A stretch of DNA of 64,000 nucleotides, from assembly GCA_000499405.2 (NCBI GenBank), contig HG738137.1, positions 6,076,001 to 6,140,000 on the forward strand, written 5' to 3'. Source of the stretch: Onchocerca volvulus. Its lineage: Eukaryota > Nematoda > Chromadorea > Rhabditida > Onchocercidae. The stretch's first letter is position 1. The number at the start of each line of letters is the position of its first letter. Of the stretch, positions 1 through 12,535 are shown in pieces. The translations under genes were made by a program, and so were the position numbers. Below the pieces are notes generated by a model, which saw nothing but the letters and a program-made list of their open reading frames with translations, had not been told where the DNA came from and ran no database searches.

Positions 1-131
1 TCATTTTGATTGCCCATCTATATTAGAAATAGAATTTGACTGCTGCAAGTGATGGAATGTACTTTATATTTACAAAATTAGGAGTCGCGTATCTTTTTAG
101 AATCACTATATAAAAGATTTTGAAATTACAC

Positions 132-548
132 ATTCTCGAACTCTCGAATGTTCGATATCACTGCCAGCGAAGTAAAAAGCCAGTGCTCGGAAAAGGCAAT
201 TGCCGTCACCAACAACATCAGCAACTCGAGATGGACGATCGTTTGGATTCATTATGCGAACAGTGGTTTTTTCACTAAAAATTTTACTTTTGCTAACATG
301 ACGCATAATTAAATATTTTGATTTGTTTTTAAAACTCATGCATTTTTCCGTACGAAGCAAAGTTTGTGCTTAATCACATAATTTTGAATCCATTTAATAT
401 ATAGAAAACAAACTCAAAGTTCAAAAAAACCCAACATGCAATCGTGATTAAAGCGTAAACCAATCTGAGAACAAATAGCACGTCTCTTTTCAGCAGACAT
501 CGGTTTGTACGGCACTAACTGCATGCCAGATTCTTCCAGAATTTCTCT
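132..548 (-). CDS. OTU-type cysteine protease module, two exons, continues off the left edge
   Basis: Two minus-strand exons, 436-548 and 132-274, read in phase as one module. The second carries VGDGNCLFRAL, the catalytic Asp-Gly-Asn-Cys box of OTU deubiquitinases, followed by a FYFAGSD..H..VR segment typical of the family. The first carries a Y-x-P-x-S...R..IC..IGL pattern that often precedes the OTU core in OTU proteins of invertebrates and transposons. The catalytic His would lie beyond position 1, so activity cannot be judged. Exon 436-548 accepts phase 0, which is what the upstream exon 837-1,055 of the USP gene supplies. The module may therefore be the C-terminal part of that gene, or a separate gene lacking a visible start. 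Family knowledge: OTU enzymes cleave ubiquitin chains, and OTU domains are also carried by some mobile elements. The family call is strong; membership of the upstream gene is inference. Confidence 0.78.
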
Positions 549-836
549 CTTTAAAAAGGAACACAATAACTGATTTACTTCGACTAATTTTTTAAATGCA
601 AACAGTGAAATAAAAAATATAGAAGATAACTTTTATTTACGTCTATTCGAATGAACTGCAACAATATATGACTTGCTAAATTAAGTACACTATATTTAAA
701 AAGCGGCCAAGTAGTAAATTAAATATCATGAATAATGAAAGATAATTGGCTTCTTTATGTATCGACAAGGCAGTTAGCGATCAGAAAGAAATGCATGACA
801 CATAACTTCAGATATATGTAAATTACTGAAACTTAC

Positions 837-3800
837 ACCATCAACACTAGATGGACTTTCAAGCGACATTTTTTCTTGATAATGCTCGATCATGCTACCT
901 TTTTGTACATCAGGTGTAGAAGTTTTTATTTCTCTCTGCATTGAGCATGGCATATCGAAGTTTTCTATTACGATCTCTTCGTCCTTCCCTTGTTTTTCCT
1001 GTACTTTTCCTGCGATTGGTGATTGGGCAAGGGATCTCATGTGGCTCTCTTCAAGCTGAAATTAGAAGTCAATCTTGATTTTGAATTTGAAGATCATTTC
1101 CGAAATGTTTATATTTCGCAGGAAATAAAAAATTAAAAAAAAATAAAAAATAAAAAAAACTCAATTGAAATAAATGAATAACGAATATTAGGAATTGCAA
1201 AAAATAAATATCAATATCAAATCACTAATGAATTATGGAACTCTGCTTCTTACTATCACTTAATAGCAAAGTTTTCGCACAGATATTTCGACCACTAGAA
1301 TTTTATAATGAATCGTTCCTTCTTCATCTTCAGATAGTCCATATCGGACAAAACCTCTTTAAATAATTTGTCTCATTTACTAAATCTATGTTTTTATTCT
1401 TTTTGTAAATACCAAATGCTTTTCAGAACTGACCGAAACAATCAAAGTAGTTGCTTCTCAATCATCTTAGAAATATGGTGAGTATTTACATTTAAAAATT
1501 CAAGCGATTTTTTCCAAAAATGATGTCAGACTTCGAGAATTCGTACTGCTTTCAGTTTCTTAGTTAAAAAAAAAAAAAAATTCTCACAGTTCGTAATTGT
1601 TCTTCATCGCTCAATTGACTTAATTCTTCGCAAGTTAAGCTGTTTGATGATTGCGATTTTCTAAAACCGAAACCGAGATTAGTACGTAAAATGAATATTG
1701 CTTTTTATAGCTATTGCGAAACCAGTTCTATTATCGGTTTAAGAGATTAGAATGACTGTTACACAGAGAGTATTTAGAAGAGATATTAATCATTCCCATC
1801 GCCTTGCTAATGACTTTTTCCTGCTAGCTGTAACGAAAATTCATTCTATTGTATCATTTCATCAAGAAAAAAAAAAAAAAAAAAAATACTTTTCAGTAGA
1901 ATTCCGCGGTACATCAAAATTTTCAGCTATTTGATCTCCGCCCTGCAATGTAATATCATCAGAAATCAATATTCATTAGTAACTGTTTTACATACCACTT
2001 TAAATTTTAAAAAAATTAAAAGAAACAAAGTATTTCACATTGTCTGAATTACAAACCTTGAGATTTGAACCAATTCCAGGAACAACAAAGTCCATATGAT
2101 GATTTGCAGCTGTGTTAGTTCCATCTACAAATGAAAATCTTTGTGCAAAATCAATTTCCATTAATGAACAATGCATTTACAGTTAATTTCCAAATCTAAT
2201 TATAGTCTGAATTATTTCTTATCCATTCATCTCAAATTTTTTCCGAAGAATTTTCACAAAGTCCAAATTGATTATTCTGAATCTTACAACTCTTAATTAA
2301 CTCTTAATTTTTATATTTAAAATTTTATAACTCTTAACTCTTATTTTCTTTTCCACTTTGTCCTTGCTATATTTCTATTACTACCTGCTTTATAATCCAT
2401 AGGGCGATTGCAGAGGCTTGTCATCGCAGGATGTGTTTCTTCTATATCATTGACTTTTCGAGTATCATAATTGATTTCCTTATCTGACAAATCTAAGCGT
2501 CGTCTAGCTGGTGAAGGCGTACCAGATAATATTGTTGATAGTTTCAACTTGATTGGACTTGCAGTTGCGAAATTGATCTTCCTAGAAACAATAAAGACCA
2601 GATCTAAATCTAATTAAAAAAACAATAATAATTGGAAAGATGACCTAGTTACTGAGGTACACTCTTTAATGGTTTTTCATTAAGAAAATGAGACTCCGCA
2701 TTTTACTAGCACTTACCCGTCGTAGAATGGTAAGCGTAACTGATAATGTGAAAATGAAAGAACCGAGTGTCTAAAATTCTGGCAGATAAAATAGCAACAT
2801 GAACATTTTTTTAATGAGTTGAGAAACATTATTTCACATCCGATACTCAATCTTTTTCCCTCCTTCTAGCAATGGAATATTTTTTTTCTTTCCTGCAGTG
2901 GAATATTTCTTTCAAATGATCTATTTTACATTTGGCACAACTTACTTTGTACTTGTTGGTACAGCGAGAAACGGAGCCGACAATTCAGTGCAATGTCCAT
3001 TTAAAGTCAAATATAAAGGAATATCAATCTTATCGTCACGTTTCACGCTTCCTGATACATCATAAGCATAACGTTTGATGAATATTATGAGACATCTGGA
3101 ATAAATCAAACTAGATAAATTTGAAATTAGAAGAAATCATTCGTTTATTATTTCAAATTTTTCCATAAAATTCGTCACACTGTAGCTTACTCGAACCGCA
3201 TAACTTTGCTGCTCAAAGCAATTCAACTGATTCTTCATGTGATGTTTTTCTTAACATTCTTAAAAGATTTATGCTTCATTTGCCAAATCTCAAATTAGTC
3301 AAACTCTCTTTCCATACATTCTCCATTTTAATAGAGCACATGATACATAAGAAAGAAAGTCCATAAAATCATCATCTACTGAATATGAATTATCTTTTAT
3401 GACCGTGGAAGTTTAACGAATTTCTGCGTTCTTTGTCCAATATTCTCTCCACAAACTTCGCATTTCCTCTCTACATTTTCTGTCTTCAAATATTCATCCA
3501 ATAATGTTTGCACGCTTGGAAAACGCAAAAATTTTTTTGAGAATCTAAAATGATAAAAAAAGTGCAAACATTTGCAAACATTGCAAAAAAGTGTAAAAAA
3601 TAGTTATTGAGTGCCTCTTTTCCAATTATAAAATTTCGGAGAGATGTGTTCAAATGGCTTTTATAAGTAGAGTTAAAATCAGTCCAACTTAAGATTTTCA
3701 GAAATTCACAAGTAACGAAAAAAATTCCACTCCCTCCATTGGTATTTATACCTGCTTACTCACCGTTCGCTCGCTTGCTCCAAAACATTGATAGTAACTG

Positions 3801-6800
3801 GTAAAATGATGCTATCTTCATCAATTTGTGAGACATGATGGCACCTGAATGTATTGATGAAAAACTTACTATTCCCAATTATCATGCAGTATTCGTCAAA
3901 ATAATTTAGTATTCATTTCTGGCATATTTTAAAAAATATCTGTTCGCAAAATTCATATCAAAAATTAAGAGACGAAAAATTTTAATCGAAATTTCCTAAT
4001 TCATATTTGGGCGCACTATTTTAACTGTTGTAAGCTTGCTAATGGAGATGAATATAGAGAACTTACATATCACAGACAATAGTGCTTTGCGTTGTGAAAG
4101 CAAAATTTGCCATTACTGGATTCCTCATGCGTCTTACTCCAGCATCTGTAATTCCATATTGCTCATGTAGTAGCTTATCACATTCATCATGAACTTGATT
4201 GAGTACGTGGACTAAGAATTCATTGGCATCCTAAATTATATACATTTTGGATTCATTTAACTCAATGAATAATTGTTCTTGGTATTATTCTTTTGATTAA
4301 ATTATTTATTCGTATTATAATACAGAAAAAGTGTTTTGTACATCACATTATAACAAAATATGAAACGGACGCAAATATTCAATGCATAACATTTTTTTGC
4401 TAAATTTTTATCATGTTTCATGACAAAAGAGTAAGATCTGAACATAGCATGAAAAAATTTTTTACAAGTCTTCAAAGACAAGAAACGGATTGTGTAGCTT
4501 TGAATGAAACAAAATTATCAACCTGCTGAGCACTCCCTTTAAAACACGACACATCTTTTATTGCTCTCAACAATTCTCGCTTTTGATGATATGAAGCCCT
4601 GTCCCGAATACTTGCAAGACTCGAAAGTGCTCTAAATGAGAACATGTTAAAAGGATGTTCTTACTCTGTTACAAACAAAATTTTTCATTCAACGTATAAT
4701 ATATTTATTTCCATAATAAAGCATTTTTTAGAAAAAGCCTGTTAGAATCATTTCCAAGAATGATTTCTCTTATCATAAGCGATTAATCAACAAAAACAAA
4801 ACATACGAGCTCATTGGTATTACTTCACCCAAGTCCACATTACGGTTCTGAACTTTCTTGCAAAACTTGAAAAGGTCTTTGGCAAAAAAATCCATGGCAA
4901 ATAGTCCCTGCAGCATCGCATTCATGTAACAGGTATTGCCGAGATTAGCAAATCTTGAAAAGAAATTAAAAACATGTTTTTTAAATATTCTTTCAAATTT
5001 TAGTTTTTAGAATTAGCGAAGCACATACTGTATTCCACTTTTTTATATAAAGTAAAAACCAAAAAAGGAAATGTATGAGATTTCTCAAAAAACTTTTATA
5101 TTAATATTTCTTTTTAAAAACAAGGCTTGAGACATAGGAGCAATCTAGCAGTATCGAAGAATGATTAGAACATAAACTTTAGGAACTTAAAATCCTAATA
5201 ATCTGATACATCCAATTGCTGAATAACGAAATCAATCGAATACTTATGAAGCGGTTGAAGACATCCTTTCTTTCATGTCATAATGGGGAATATGTACAGT
5301 CAGATAATGATGATTACCATTCACTGTTATATGGTATAAATTACTTTTGAAAACTACAGTAAAAATAAATGAATTCAAAAACTTGCCCAGAAGTCTTTTC
5401 TTCCGAAGTGGTTGGCTTAATAACTTCATAATCATCCAGTGTGCGCATTGCTGATGTTAACTTTGGTGAAGTATGTTCTCTCTGCAATGGATATCTACGA
5501 ACCTGGCACGATGTAAAAGAATGAGAAGTGAAAGATTATGAAAAGAGATCGCTTACCTTGCGGTACTCGACAGAAATCGAATCATGCTGATTTTTCTTAA
5601 TCTTCTCTGATCCTTCAGATCTGTATGTTTAAAGTACCAATTATTCCGAAAAAAAAAAATTCTTAAATAAACTCAAAAATAAGTACGAAATACTATATTC
5701 CTATCTTACTTTTTCTGCTCAAATTACTTACCGCAGGGGCGGTGGTTTTGTACGTTCTTCCTTTGATATTTGCATCAAATCACGCGGCTGCTCAGATTGC
5801 TTGGATCGTTTTTCACTTGGTGGGAAAAATGCCAAGCATTCGAACATGTCTATAACTAAAAAGTAATATCGCAACATTATTTAGCAATCTGGAAAAAGTC
5901 GATAATTTTCAATTTCAAGAAACAGAAAAAAAACAAGGAATATAAATTTTCTTGTTCATGAGAATTTTCCCTATTCTTATGGGCGAATTTCTAACTATTA
6001 AATCTGCGATTTTTTGGTAAATAAAGTTATTAATTTAGAAATAACTAAATATCATGCTCTTCTCGAATTTTGTATTCATCAATTTGACTTACTATAGATA
6101 AAATTTTATCCAAACTCATGCGATTTTAAAAACAATAAAATAAAATGGCGTTAAATAAGTTAAATCCGTAGATTCCACGAGAAAGTGTATACAGTCTTAC
6201 ATGCTCAACACATTTTAGATTATTTGTTCTCCACAAACTTCAAACAGTGAATCTTAATCATGAACAGAAGAGAACTCTAATCTCCCGGCTTAATATGCCT
6301 AAGTTGTCGAATTAAGCAATTAATGATATCAGTAATTCTACAAAATTGATATAAAGGATTACGTTAAAGTAATCAACAAAACCCTGAATAAAAAAACTCA
6401 CGGTTCTTAACGCGACTTCGTCGAGATTCCACAGTCACTGGAGATATTTTGTTGCTGAAATAGATATGAATTTGCGGGGATATATATTTTTTCTAAAAGC
6501 ATCTAAATTTTGAGTGCGATATATTTCAATGAAAGAGTAACTAACACAGCAACTCTTTCCACCGTATCTTCCACAGTAGTTGTATGCAAACCTCGACCGC
6601 TATGCAGTTCATTCAAGTGCACAAATTGCGATTTTTCTGCAGTGAAACATCTTATAAATTAAATTTCTTATACATTAAAAAACTCATTTACAAACTTTTT
6701 TATTGAAAAGACTTATCATATTCACAGACTAAAAATTGCATTCACTGCTCTGGAAATAATCAGAACATTCTTACGGAAAAGGGCAAAAATAAAGAAAAAG

Positions 6801-7475
6801 TTAGAAATCAAATAGAAGACTGTAAGTGTAATAGACTGTAAAAGTATGTATGCAGTTAGAAAATCTTTGGCAAGCGGCCTTTAAGCCACCTAAGCGCCTG
6901 ATTAACTCACAATTTTATTTATAAAAAACATTATAAAAGATTCGATATGCTACCTAAATACTTGCTCTTTAAAAGAAGGAATGCTTCCATTAGTTTTCCA
7001 TGATTTTCAAATTCCAAAATCATTTCCTCGTCATTTTGAGTATCTGATATGAATCGCAATGAGCATCCTCTTGGTGGTGACCAAGGCATTTGCGATATGA
7101 ACTCTATTTTTAATTTCTGAAAGATTTGAATTTGGTTTCTTAAGTAAAAAAAATTTGCTGAAAATCTCTGAGCAGATTTAAAAAAAGAAAAAAAAACATA
7201 AAAATTTATGTTATTAGATGACTGAGGGAAAGAGTGTGATGACAGCCGAGTTGGAAAGGGAGGAAGAAAAAAATAGATTAGATTAAATGGGACATAAAAC
7301 TGGAATAAAACAATTCAGAAATTTGAACAAATTTAGAAAAAGTCATAGAAGCATAAAAAAAGTATACAGTGTCATAGTTGTCATACGAAAAAGTAATGTC
7401 TTTTTGATCATGATTGAAAATCATAACGGCTCTTCTCTTCATGTAAACTGGCCGATCCACACGGCCTCTGCGTAC
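837..7475 (-). CDS. USP37-like ubiquitin-specific protease (peptidase C19), 5' end not resolved
   Basis: About twenty phase-compatible exons. The clearest are 7,368-7,475, 6,962-7,116, 6,402-6,454, 5,732-5,855, 5,557-5,620, 5,383-5,502, 4,807-4,953, 4,523-4,631, 4,067-4,230, 3,764-3,844, 3,404-3,544, 2,946-3,095, 2,717-2,770, 2,385-2,581, 2,057-2,124, 1,890-1,942, 1,588-1,660 and 837-1,055. The catalytic Cys box is ANLGNTCYMNAMLQ (exon 4,807-4,953), then QQDANEFL, and a zinc-ribbon-like C..C...VERKCEVCGENIGQR region. After these comes IIFIKRYAYDV with IPLYLTLNGHCTE, a pairing that points to the USP37/26/29 group. The two N-terminal exons may form the PH-like domain of USP37. Downstream exons are acidic and include a weak UIM-like stretch (EELSQLSDEEQL). 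A 26-nt exon (5,244-5,269) is needed to join phases and is tentative. The usual G-H-Y His box was not found before the OTU module. No start codon could be fixed above 7,475. Confidence 0.92.
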
Positions 7476-7859
7476 CTAAAACCAAAAATTGTATTTCTAA
7501 AAGTTTTAAGAAATTATTCATCAAAAAGATCTTAAAAAAATTTCTTTCTTTAAAATCAAGAAAAGCCAGTAAAACCATATAAATTTTGAAATAGTTTGTT
7601 TATTAATCAAGATGACAACAGGGAATGAAAGCTGATAATCAGAAAAATTACTTTAACCATAAATTTAATAGGTAGTAATTTTTCCACTGTCATCTCTAAT
7701 CCACTCGGCGAATAATAAAGAAATCTTGACAGAAACGACCAATTCTTTCACTGCTTCTTTCTATACTTGTGCTTCAGCTAAATTAGATGATGATGATTCC
7801 ATCGACAAGCCAGGATCAAAGATCAATCATGAGTAAGATCAATTAAATTACTGATCACT

Positions 7860-8260
7860 TTCTTTTTAGATTTTTACATACTTCGTCATGATTGATATGA
7901 ATGGGCTATTATGCCCACACAGAATAATGATCCATCTAAGTGAATGAATAGAAGAGACTGCCCGCTGTGATCCACAGGAAGATACTCTCCAATAATTCCC
8001 CGCTATTAGAATCTTCGCTCCCGTCCCATCGCGGGAAACAAACACCACCACCACCCTCCGCTCGCTCACCCATTCATAGGAATTGAGCAGCTCTTTCGTA
8101 CCATTCTTTGGCGCCAATTTTGAATTTAAATTTTTATGAGTTATTCCTGCGAATAATTGCGCCAATTAGAATCGTCCAAATTGGAGATTTCATCGCGGCA
8201 CTGATTAGATGACGGGAATAAACGGCCGAAATTAAAGTGGTTTTAATTAGTTTGAAGGAT
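7860..8260. promoter_or_regulatory. Promoter-like island with E2F/CHR hybrid site between USP37-like and CK2 beta genes
   Basis: This stretch is visibly richer in G+C than the DNA around it and lies upstream of the first confident USP exon. It contains TTTGGCGC (8,107-8,114), a perfect E2F-type site. Four bases later comes TTTGAA (8,119-8,124), the CHR element. That pairing is the arrangement bound by the DREAM complex (E2F/DP plus LIN-54). A second GCGCCAATT lies at about 8,160. A GGGTGAGC donor-like sequence near 8,070 on the minus strand could end a non-coding first exon of the USP gene. CK2 beta starts 2 kb away on the other strand, so whether the island serves both genes is open. The motif is seen; its function is inferred. 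Confidence 0.5.
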
Positions 8261-10314
8261 TTAATTACAATTATTTGATCGGATTTAATAAATCATTGGA
8301 TGAGTACACTTCACTTCTTTCAATGAGGCATTTTGCAGTTGTTATAATTATTTTAGATTAAACTTAATCAGTGTCGAAATGGTTATTACCATGGTTTTTA
8401 AATTCTTTTTAGATATGGAAAAAATCTGTTGATATTGCTTTCAATGCTATAGATAGATGCTTTCAGTTCATTGACAAATATTGATTTAGTTATTTGCATA
8501 AAGATGATCATAAATTTCATCTGTCTTTCCTCAACTATTGCCAAGTCAAAATAGCTAAGTTATCTTTACAAGGCTTCCAGGCTTTTGAAACTGGAATGTG
8601 TCAGTAGTGAGTTTTTAGCTGACTCTTGCTTATTGTTTCTTCTCATTATAGTAAAAAAAAATTAGAGATATTTGAAGTATTTGTCATTAAGTGGAAAAAA
8701 TGTTTTTAAAAGTTCCGTTTTCCTATAAGCTAAATTCTGATTTGTTTGATCAATATTTTGTATTTAATACTTCTTGTATATTGACTGTATCTCGTGATGG
8801 ATACAATAAAGTTAACGCTTGATAACTGCAAAATTCTGAGCACAGGGTATTTTCTTAATGGACAATTGATCTGATAATAAAATTGTCAATGGATGTGAGG
8901 TTAATAATTGAAATAGATTGATAAAGTAAGCACAGCTTCCAAAGAATGATTTGCTTCTCATTGGAAATATAAATTACTAAAAATTATGTAAATCGAATTA
9001 AATTATCTGTTTTATAGTTTATCTTTTTTTTTCTTTTTTTTTTTTTTTTTTATAGTGTGGATGGAATTAATTGACCAAATCTGACCTTATTTAGTTTTAT
9101 GATCTGATTTGATTGTATGATAAATCTATAACAAACTTGATATAATAGATTTTGATATAGTTGAGTTAGGGAACTGAGTTAGGGCAACAGTTCGAAAGTT
9201 TGAATGGATGATTCATTGACTCTTATTCCTGGGAGTTCTTACGTATTTTGTTGTTAAAGCGATTCAAAGAATAAAGAACTAATTTGCTAGGCTAATTCAT
9301 TATTGATTTAATCATTGTTATCACGGACTTGGCGCAATTATTGTTGTCGGCAAACTAGGCCCAATTCTTGCAAACAAACATGCGGTAAGGAATCTGACTT
9401 GTTTCTTTTATTAGCTTAGATTTTTGGAATGGAGTAATTATTCGGAAAGGATTAATGATGTACCATAATCTCAAGAAGTAAATTTAGGACATTTCGTGAT
9501 TTTTAATACTGTTTATTTGTTTGAAAGACCAAAATATTAAAAAAATTTCGAGTTAAATGCTGAGAGAAAATGAAGGAAAATATCATAGACAGCAAATATC
9601 AACGTATAAAATAATTTACCAAATATCCCGGATCGGTATATTGGCAACATTATCAGTACCATACTGTAACCTGGTATTTTCCTGATTTTAAATCTAAAAA
9701 AGGATTCATATTGAGTTCATGAAGCTATGAATTACGGATGGATTTCCTTCCAAAACTTGTAGCTACAGAAAAAACTTCACTGGAGCCAATAGTGAATGCC
9801 AAAGACAATAGAAATCTTATAACTGCCTCTATTTGAGATCTTATTGTTACATTATGACCATTTTGCTGAATTCATATTTTCCTGCTATTGTAATCAGTGA
9901 GTTTGCTGATTGGGTAAATGACGGCGCGCATTGAATGTATAGCAAATGATTAAGGAAGGAGGGAAGCCATCAGGTGAATTAGTCCCTAATAATTACGTAT
10001 TTTGATACAATTTGTAGGGCAGCGCATAAGGCCATCTGAAACTGGACGAGAATCGAGCTGTCTATATTACCAAACAACTGAACAAGCTACACCTAAGGTT
10101 ATTTTAATCTCTTATACTTCTTACTCTGTATTTCTCAGTTCCACATTTTTTTCATACTTTTAACAAGGAGAAATTGGATGTGAGACGGATTTGGTAAATG
10201 TAAAACGATGGATCTCGGACTGTAGAGAATGACTTTCGTAATTTTTTGAATGAAAAGGCATGTTTCAGCCGAGAAACAACAGTGAGAGGATCGCAACATC
10301 ACACTGATTCAGAA
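8261..10314. other. Intergenic / CK2 beta upstream region
   Basis: AT-rich DNA with no convincing exon on either strand. It holds T-rich tracts near 9,030-9,055. The 5' UTR of CK2 beta presumably lies at the right end; several CAG acceptor-like sites occur there, but no transcription start can be read from sequence alone. Confidence 0.5.
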
Positions 10315-12535
10315 ATGAGTAGTTCGGAAGAAGTGTCATGGATCACGTGGTTCTGTGGTTTGCGAGGGAATGAGTTCTTTTGTGAAGTTAGTTGTTGACA
10401 ATTTTTAGAAAATTCAATCGAAAACTTCCATAAAAAGTCAAAAGTTTGATTTAGTGCAAAAAATGAGGAATGAATCTAAGCAGAAATTCAGTTCATGCAA
10501 GTGCAAGAAGTAAATCATTCGTCCAAATTTATCACACCCTTTTTTAACCCATTCTTTGTATTCTTCGGTATTATACGATGAACTGAAAGCTTTTTCATTG
10601 TGAGTTGGTAGCATAAATCTTTGTATTAGAGTTTTCATCATGTTTTTTCTTAATGGATGTTCAAAGTTCTCTCTTTCGAAGACTATGTAATTTTATATTC
10701 ATTGGCGTTGCTTCCTTTTTCATGTTTTGTGCTTCAGGTAGACGAAGAATACATCCAAGATAAATTTAATTTAACTGGTCTCAATGAGCAAGTTCCACAT
10801 TATCGGCAAGCACTAGATATGATTTTGGATTTGGAACCAGGTTTTTTTCTTCAGTTCTCCGAAGTTTTCAGTTATAATTTCAAATTCTAGTTTTTGATTG
10901 CTAATATAACTAAATTGTAATGAAATCTAATTCTTAATGTTTAGCAGATCACTTTAATTGAGATTAATACATCTTTTATTGCATTGAAAGACTTTATCAA
11001 GACTTTTGGTGTGAAGAATAATATAATTCGAGGAATTTTTATTTTTTATTTTTATAACTGAAAACAAATAGAATATTCATTATAGAAATTATAACTATAA
11101 AAATAGGATTGCATAGTTGAAGTTAAATGAGTTAAATGTATATTGTTATATCAATGGCTGTTCAATATTTATTTCGATAAAGACTCGTCCAAAATGAGTT
11201 GTCTCTTTATTAAGATGATGATTTCGAAGACAATCCGAATCAGTCAGATTTGGTTGAGCAAGCTGCCGAAATGTTATATGGATTAATTCATGCCCGCTAT
11301 ATTCTAACAAATCGTGGAATCCAACAAATGATTGATAAATGGCACGATCATGACTTTGGTGTATGTCCTCGTGTTTACTGCGAGAATCAACCAATGCTGC
11401 CAATAGGTAAATTTTTTTTTTTTTTTGTAATTTTAAAATTTTGTTAGAATTGTGTTACCTAATAGTTGTATTCATAAACTGCAGATTCATTTGTATCACT
11501 TGATTACTCCGACTATTACTCCATATATTTCTTTTTTTCTTTTCTCACCTCTTTATCATGTTTGCTTTCAGATTTTTGGATTGTAAATGTAGTAGTTTGA
11601 CTTATTAGCTTTGCTTTTATAACGTTTTTTTCTAGTAGCAGCTACACAAATCTCTCAATTACAACTTGTAGATTGGAAAAACTTGTAGATTGGCTTTTTG
11701 TAGATTCATAAATATAACTCTGCTCATTTCAGGTCTTTCTGATGTACCTGGCGAATCGATGGTTAAACTCTACTGTCCTCGTTGCTGCGATGTTTATGTA
11801 CCAAAGTCATCAAAGCACCAAAATACCGATGGCTCCTATTTTGGTACAGGATTTCCTCATATGCTTTTCTTCGTACACCCGGAAGAAAGACCAAAACGAC
11901 CTGCAACAAGTTTTGTTCCACGGTATTATTTTTTCTTTTTTCTGGAATTGGAGACAGTCACTTCGACAAATAGTTGTGTGTTATCTGACAATTCATATCA
12001 ATTGAATTATTCTGTTTTGGGAATTTCGATTTCAAGAAAGGGAAAGTTTAAATCGAGTTTTAAGAAAATTTCATTTTAAAAACAATTGTTTGTTTAAAAC
12101 AGTTTAGTAAGTTGTAAAGATGGATGTAAGATCATTTACATTTGAGTCATATTTTGTAGTTTTGAAACTATATTTCATAGTTTTTTTCAGCTTCTTGCAT
12201 GTCCTCACAATAGCGTTGTGCCTTTTTAATCAATTTGTTTGTAACTTAGCTTGACTCACGCATAACTCATATCATCTTTCCTTTTTCAATGATTATTCTG
12301 TTGAAATGTAATATAAAATTTAACATTTCAATTTTTATGATTACCAAAAACTCAAAAAAGGAAAAATTCATTTTGTATGATTGTCAAAAACTGTTGAAAT
12401 CATTTCAGATTGTATGGTTTCAAAATTCACCCCACTGCTTACGCTTTGCAGTATCAACAGAGTCAGTGCAACGGTAATGTGAATAATGGCTCGCCAACAG
12501 TGGCGGTCAATATGTCACCATTTACTGCTAAATAA
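10315..12535 (+). CDS. kin-10: Casein kinase II regulatory subunit beta, complete, five exons
   Basis: Exons 10,315-10,386, 10,738-10,840, 11,215-11,406, 11,733-11,922 and 12,409-12,535 join in phase to 228 codons including the stop (227 aa; vertebrate CK2 beta is 215). The protein starts [19 protein letters not shown], which includes the autophosphorylation serines. It continues with [15 protein letters not shown], the acidic loop [31 protein letters not shown], and the zinc ribbon. The ribbon's four cysteines are in FGVCPRVYC and [16 protein letters not shown] and LYGFKIHP follow. The tail is Gln/Asn-rich and differs from vertebrates. In the family this subunit dimerises through the zinc ribbon and docks two CK2 alpha catalytic subunits in a constitutive Ser/Thr kinase. 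All introns are GT-AG. An AATAAA-type motif overlaps the stop. It is convergent with GLD-2. Exons 3-5 have a decayed duplicate at 38,251-39,655. The symbol follows C. elegans. Confidence 0.97.

Noticed and set aside
7866..8165. Minus-strand open frame of about 99 codons over the promoter island.
   Set aside because: No family signal and no ATG start; it overlaps E2F/CHR motifs and reads as a chance frame in less AT-rich DNA.
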